The translations under genes and the position numbers were made by a program. Source: Hoeflea_A sp965216535 (GTDB lineage Bacteria; Pseudomonadota; Alphaproteobacteria; Rhizobiales; Rhizobiaceae). From it: 64,000 nt of DNA. Below, in pieces: positions 61,333 to 64,000 of this stretch. The notes under the pieces are model-generated. The model worked only from the letters and a program-made list of their open reading frames with translations, ran no database searches and was not told the DNA's origin. The stretch spans positions 6,386,001 to 6,450,000 of the forward strand of contig OZ244175.1 of the NCBI GenBank assembly GCA_965216535.1. Reading direction: 5' to 3'. Numbering within the stretch: position 1 is the stretch's first letter; each line of letters begins with the position of its first letter.

Positions 61333-61890
61333 TCAGCGATCGATGACCGTGCCTTCGGATGTCACGATAACCCAGCGGCCATTGCGCTTTTCCAGCGTCG
61401 CCAGACGGCTGTCATCGGGCAGGATCGAGCCGATGCGCACCATGTACATGCCTTTGCCATCTTCTATCAGAGCCCGGCCATTGACCACGTGCAGCAGCCG
61501 AAATGTCGGCGTGCGCTTCGGAAATGCCTGTTCCTGCACAGCCACCGCATCTTCCTCCGGCGGGCGTTCCTCTCCTCCGGAATTGATGGTGGCCGTACTG
61601 ATCGTGTCGAGCGAGATGCCGGGCGATTCCCTGTCATTGTCCGGAATGGCGAGCGGCGAAGGGGACACGACGGCGCGACCCGGAACCTCAGGCAGATCAC
61701 GACTCGAGGCGAGGCCCACAGGACGGACACCGAACTCATCCTGATTGAGGAAAACATACCAGGGAAAGAACGCGGCGAGGCCGGCGATCATCATCCCTGA
61801 AAGAAGCAATATCCGATCAGTCTTGTCAGCCTTCTTGTCGCCAGTGTCCGCGGCGACGGGTTTCGTTTCTTCAAATGTGCTGTCCGACAT
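61333..61890 (-). CDS. Conserved rhizobial flagellar-cluster membrane protein (orf27 position)
   Basis: A 185-residue protein with one membrane helix (about 27-48, ILLLSGMMIAGLAAFFPWYV), an acidic disordered linker (about 65-125), and a C-terminal periplasmic domain with TFRLLHVVNGRALIEDGKGM, then YMVRIGSILPDDSRLATLEK and GRWVIVTSEGTVID. It lies between fliI and flgB, the place of orf27 in Sinorhizobium. The short beta-rich end resembles a peptidoglycan or rod-associated module, but its role is unknown. Confidence 0.65.
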   Translation of the reverse strand: MSDSTFEETKPVAADTGDKKADKTDRILLLSGMMIAGLAAFFPWYVFLNQDEFGVRPVGLASSRDLPEVPGRAVVSPSPLAIPDNDRESPGISLDTISTATINSGGEERPPEEDAVAVQEQAFPKRTPTFRLLHVVNGRALIEDGKGMYMVRIGSILPDDSRLATLEKRNGRWVIVTSEGTVIDR

Positions 61891-61904
61891 GGCTGGGAGT
61901 CCGG

Positions 61905-63302
61905 TTATTGCGGGTTCTGCTGTTCCGTCTGGGCCGCTGCCCGCTTCATCGCTTCAGCGAGGTCGGCAAAGGCATCACCGACAGCTGCGTCTTCGGGTTT
62001 TTGCTTGAGCACTTCATAGATGACGGGAACCTGACGGATCGCCATATCCAGATCGGGATCGGTGCCCGCCCTGTAACCGCCCAGGAGTCGCAAATCCCGT
62101 GTTTCCTCGTATCGTTGAACAAGCGCCTTCAGCCGCATGACCAGCGTTTCCTCATCGGGCTCCCAGGCAATGCGCGCCAACCGGGAGATCGAGGCGAGTG
62201 GATTGATCGGCGGATAGCGCCCTTCTTCAGCCAGCGCCCGTTCCATGACGATGTGTCCGTCCAGAATACCTCTCATGGCGTCGGCGATCGGGTCGTTGTG
62301 ATTGTCGCCATCGACGAGGATCGACACGATGGCGGTGATCGAACCGGTGCCCTTTTGCCCCGGACCGGCGCGCTCCATCAGCCGCGGTAGCTCGGTGAAA
62401 ACGGATGCCGGGTAGCCGCGCGCCACGGGCAACTCGCCCGACGCCACACCGACTTCTCGAATGGCATGAGCGAAACGGGTCACGCTGTCGACAATGAGCA
62501 GCACGTTCTGGCCGGCGTCACGGAAGTGTTCGGCAATCGTCATGGCAGTCAACGGAGCCATCCGCCGGACCATGGGACTTTCATCACTGGTCGCCACGAC
62601 TGCAACCGATTTCTGCATGTGTTCGCCGAGCGTATCCTCGATAAATTCGCGCACTTCGCGCCCACGCTCGCCGACCAGCGCAATCACTGCGCGATCGAAG
62701 GCGCCGGCGCGAGTCAGCATCGACAGAAGCGTCGACTTGCCGACACCAGAACCCGCAAAAACACCGAGCCGCTGGCCGAGGCACATGGGTGAAAAGATAT
62801 CGATCGCCCGCACGCCTGTCTTGAGAGGGGACCGGACGCGCTGGCGTTCCATCGACGCCGGAGGGTCGCTCGAGACGGATCGCCTGCGCTTACCTGGTAT
62901 CAGGGGTCCGCTGCCGTCGATTGGCTGCGCCAACGCATTGACGGTCCGACCGCACCACCCGTCATCGGGCGCGATGCGGAACGCACCATAACGGATCACA
63001 GGATCACCGATGCCGATCGAATCGCCTCGCTCGATGGGGCACACGATGACGTTTTCCGGCTCCACCTTGACGACTTCGCCCAAGTAAATGCCGTCGCGGC
63101 CATGATGTTCGACATAATCGCCCAGCCGCACGTGACTGGACAGTCCGCCGACGTGATAATTTGCCGGGGTAACGGTGGTCACCACACCGCCTCGACGGAT
63201 CAGCTCTTCACTCTGGCCGAACCGGCCCGCAAGCGCTTCCAACGCATGAAGTGTCGATGACCGATGGCCGCTCGCGCCCAGCGCGAGGGGGATCTCCGTC
63301 AT
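61905..63302 (-). CDS. fliI: Flagellar export ATPase FliI
   Basis: A 465-residue ATPase from Met at 63302 (MTEIPLALGASGHRSST). Walker A is FAGSGVGKSTLLSML, the catalytic region is ALVGERGREVREFIEDTLG, Walker B is VLLIVDSVTRFAHAIREVG, and GYPASVFTELPRLMERAGPG is family-typical. It energises flagellar protein export as a hexamer at the gate. It ends 14 bases before the orf27-like gene; flgF ends 19 bases upstream. Confidence 0.97.
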   Translation of the reverse strand: MTEIPLALGASGHRSSTLHALEALAGRFGQSEELIRRGGVVTTVTPANYHVGGLSSHVRLGDYVEHHGRDGIYLGEVVKVEPENVIVCPIERGDSIGIGDPVIRYGAFRIAPDDGWCGRTVNALAQPIDGSGPLIPGKRRRSVSSDPPASMERQRVRSPLKTGVRAIDIFSPMCLGQRLGVFAGSGVGKSTLLSMLTRAGAFDRAVIALVGERGREVREFIEDTLGEHMQKSVAVVATSDESPMVRRMAPLTAMTIAEHFRDAGQNVLLIVDSVTRFAHAIREVGVASGELPVARGYPASVFTELPRLMERAGPGQKGTGSITAIVSILVDGDNHNDPIADAMRGILDGHIVMERALAEEGRYPPINPLASISRLARIAWEPDEETLVMRLKALVQRYEETRDLRLLGGYRAGTDPDLDMAIRQVPVIYEVLKQKPEDAAVGDAFADLAEAMKRAAAQTEQQNPQ

Positions 63303-63321
63303 GATTTCCGGGAAACCGTCA

Positions 63322-64000
63322 TCACGACGTTCCACCCAGAGTCTCGACCGCCTTGTCGAGTGCGGTTTCACCCTCTCGTACCAGGCTCGCCGTGTTTTCG
63401 AACGCCCGCGTCACCATGATGAGCCGGCTCATTTCGGCCACGGCATTGACGCCGGACTGCTCCAGGTAACCCTGGATGACTCCGACATCCAGCCGGTCGA
63501 CGATCGGCTCGGGATCCACATCGGGAATGATTCCACTGTTTTCAAAACGCACGAAACCGGAGTTGGGATCCATCTGATAAAGCCCGATGGAACCGACCAA
63601 AACGCCGTCCTGACGCAACAGACCGTCGCGCGAGACGTCCGGCGGTTCAGACCCGGCTTCGAGCTGGATCGGCGCGCCGCCCGGATCAAGCACCGGATAG
63701 CCACCGAGCGTGACAAGCTCGCCGATATCCGAGATCGTGAACCGGCCATCGCGGGTCAGCGCCATTCCACCTGGCGTATCGATGGCGAACCAGCCATCGC
63801 CCTGCAGGGCAAAATCCAGAGGGCTGCCGGTCTGACTCAGGCCGCCGCCGACCTGTGACAGATAGGTCATGCCCTCAGACACGAAGGCGGTGTCATTCCC
63901 GACAAGGGATTCGAAGCGGATCTCGGTCGGCCGATACCCCACCGTGCTCGAGTTCGCGACATTGTCTGCAATGGTAGTGAGCCGGTTTTCCAGCGCGATC
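63322..64000 (-). CDS. flgF: Flagellar proximal rod protein FlgF (partial, N-terminus beyond window)
   Basis: Two hundred and twenty-five residues are visible; the frame runs off the right edge with the typical rod motif LENRLTTIADNVANSSTVGY near the N-terminus. Central features are LDFALQGDGWFAIDTPGGMA, then LTRDGRFTISDIGELVTLGG; the C-terminus has GVNAVAEMSRLIMVTRAFEN. It is a proximal rod subunit between FlgC and FlgG. The remaining early flagellar genes (such as fliF, fliG, fliM, motA) are presumably to the right. Confidence 0.93.
   Translation of the reverse strand, partial: IALENRLTTIADNVANSSTVGYRPTEIRFESLVGNDTAFVSEGMTYLSQVGGGLSQTGSPLDFALQGDGWFAIDTPGGMALTRDGRFTISDIGELVTLGGYPVLDPGGAPIQLEAGSEPPDVSRDGLLRQDGVLVGSIGLYQMDPNSGFVRFENSGIIPDVDPEPIVDRLDVGVIQGYLEQSGVNAVAEMSRLIMVTRAFENTASLVREGETALDKAVETLGGTS

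Noticed and set aside
1..64000. tRNA genes, CRISPR arrays, phage or transposase genes
   Set aside because: No cloverleaf-like sequence, repeat-spacer array, integrase or transposase was recognised in any gap or frame.

Overview
The window is chromosomal DNA of an alphaproteobacterium of the order Rhizobiales (Hyphomicrobiales). The genus cannot be fixed from the sequence alone. The clearest signs are a rhizobial-type flagellar regulon (ftcR/rem, motB-motC-motD, flaF-flbT, motE, three tandem short flagellins), an Entner-Doudoroff operon zwf-pgl-edd, and a GC-rich codon pattern. No rRNA, tRNA, CRISPR array, integrase or intact insertion sequence was seen.

Left part (1-31.6 kb), mixed metabolic and accessory genes. 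It opens with the tail of a glutamine-synthetase-like gene, then a zinc-ribbon protein kinase divergent from a HIT protein, and a SAM methyltransferase. Positions 2851-4401 hold a 167-bp double-palindrome repeat whose two halves are separated by 1.4 kb of small and partly broken genes. An intact copy of the repeat lies at 22237-22403. Next come a winged-helix/hydrolase fusion, zwf-pgl-edd, and a minus-strand operon of a ROK regulator, an M20 amidohydrolase, a sugar-type ABC transporter and a YhfX-like PLP enzyme. This looks like an uptake and catabolic unit for an unknown compound. After an L,D-transpeptidase-like protein, an ACP-like protein lacking its serine and folD, a polysaccharide region follows (20-28.7 kb): a Wzz/ExoP-like copolymerase, a flippase and four glycosyltransferases, with an intradiol dioxygenase inside it. 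A Nudix hydrolase, a membrane AraC-type regulator and a sterol desaturase-DUF2147 fusion close this part.

Right part (31.6-64 kb), flagellar regulon, nearly all on the minus strand. In transcription order: flgF (cut by the window end), fliI, a conserved small protein, flgB, flgC, fliE, flgG, flgA, flgI, motE, flgH, fliL, fliP; three flagellin genes; a FliH-like protein, motB, motC, fliK (motD), a lytic transglycosylase; ftcR; flgE, flgK, flgL, flaF, flbT, flgD, fliQ; then flhA, fliR, a FliJ-like protein, a FlgJ rod-binding protein, a FlgN-like protein and a small membrane protein. A cytochrome b561 and a frameshifted LytTR regulator sit between fliQ and flhA, which are usually adjacent in rhizobia. 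A CBS-GGDEF-like protein lies next to the end of the regulon.

Most notable signals: (1) the split palindromic repeat that reconstitutes one full element; (2) a hairpin with compensatory base changes at a fixed distance upstream of each flagellin start; (3) the YhfX/M20/ABC/ROK operon with a clean operator; (4) an ACP-like protein with Asn in place of the phosphopantetheine serine; (5) frameshifts in a small zinc-ribbon membrane protein and in the LytTR regulator.
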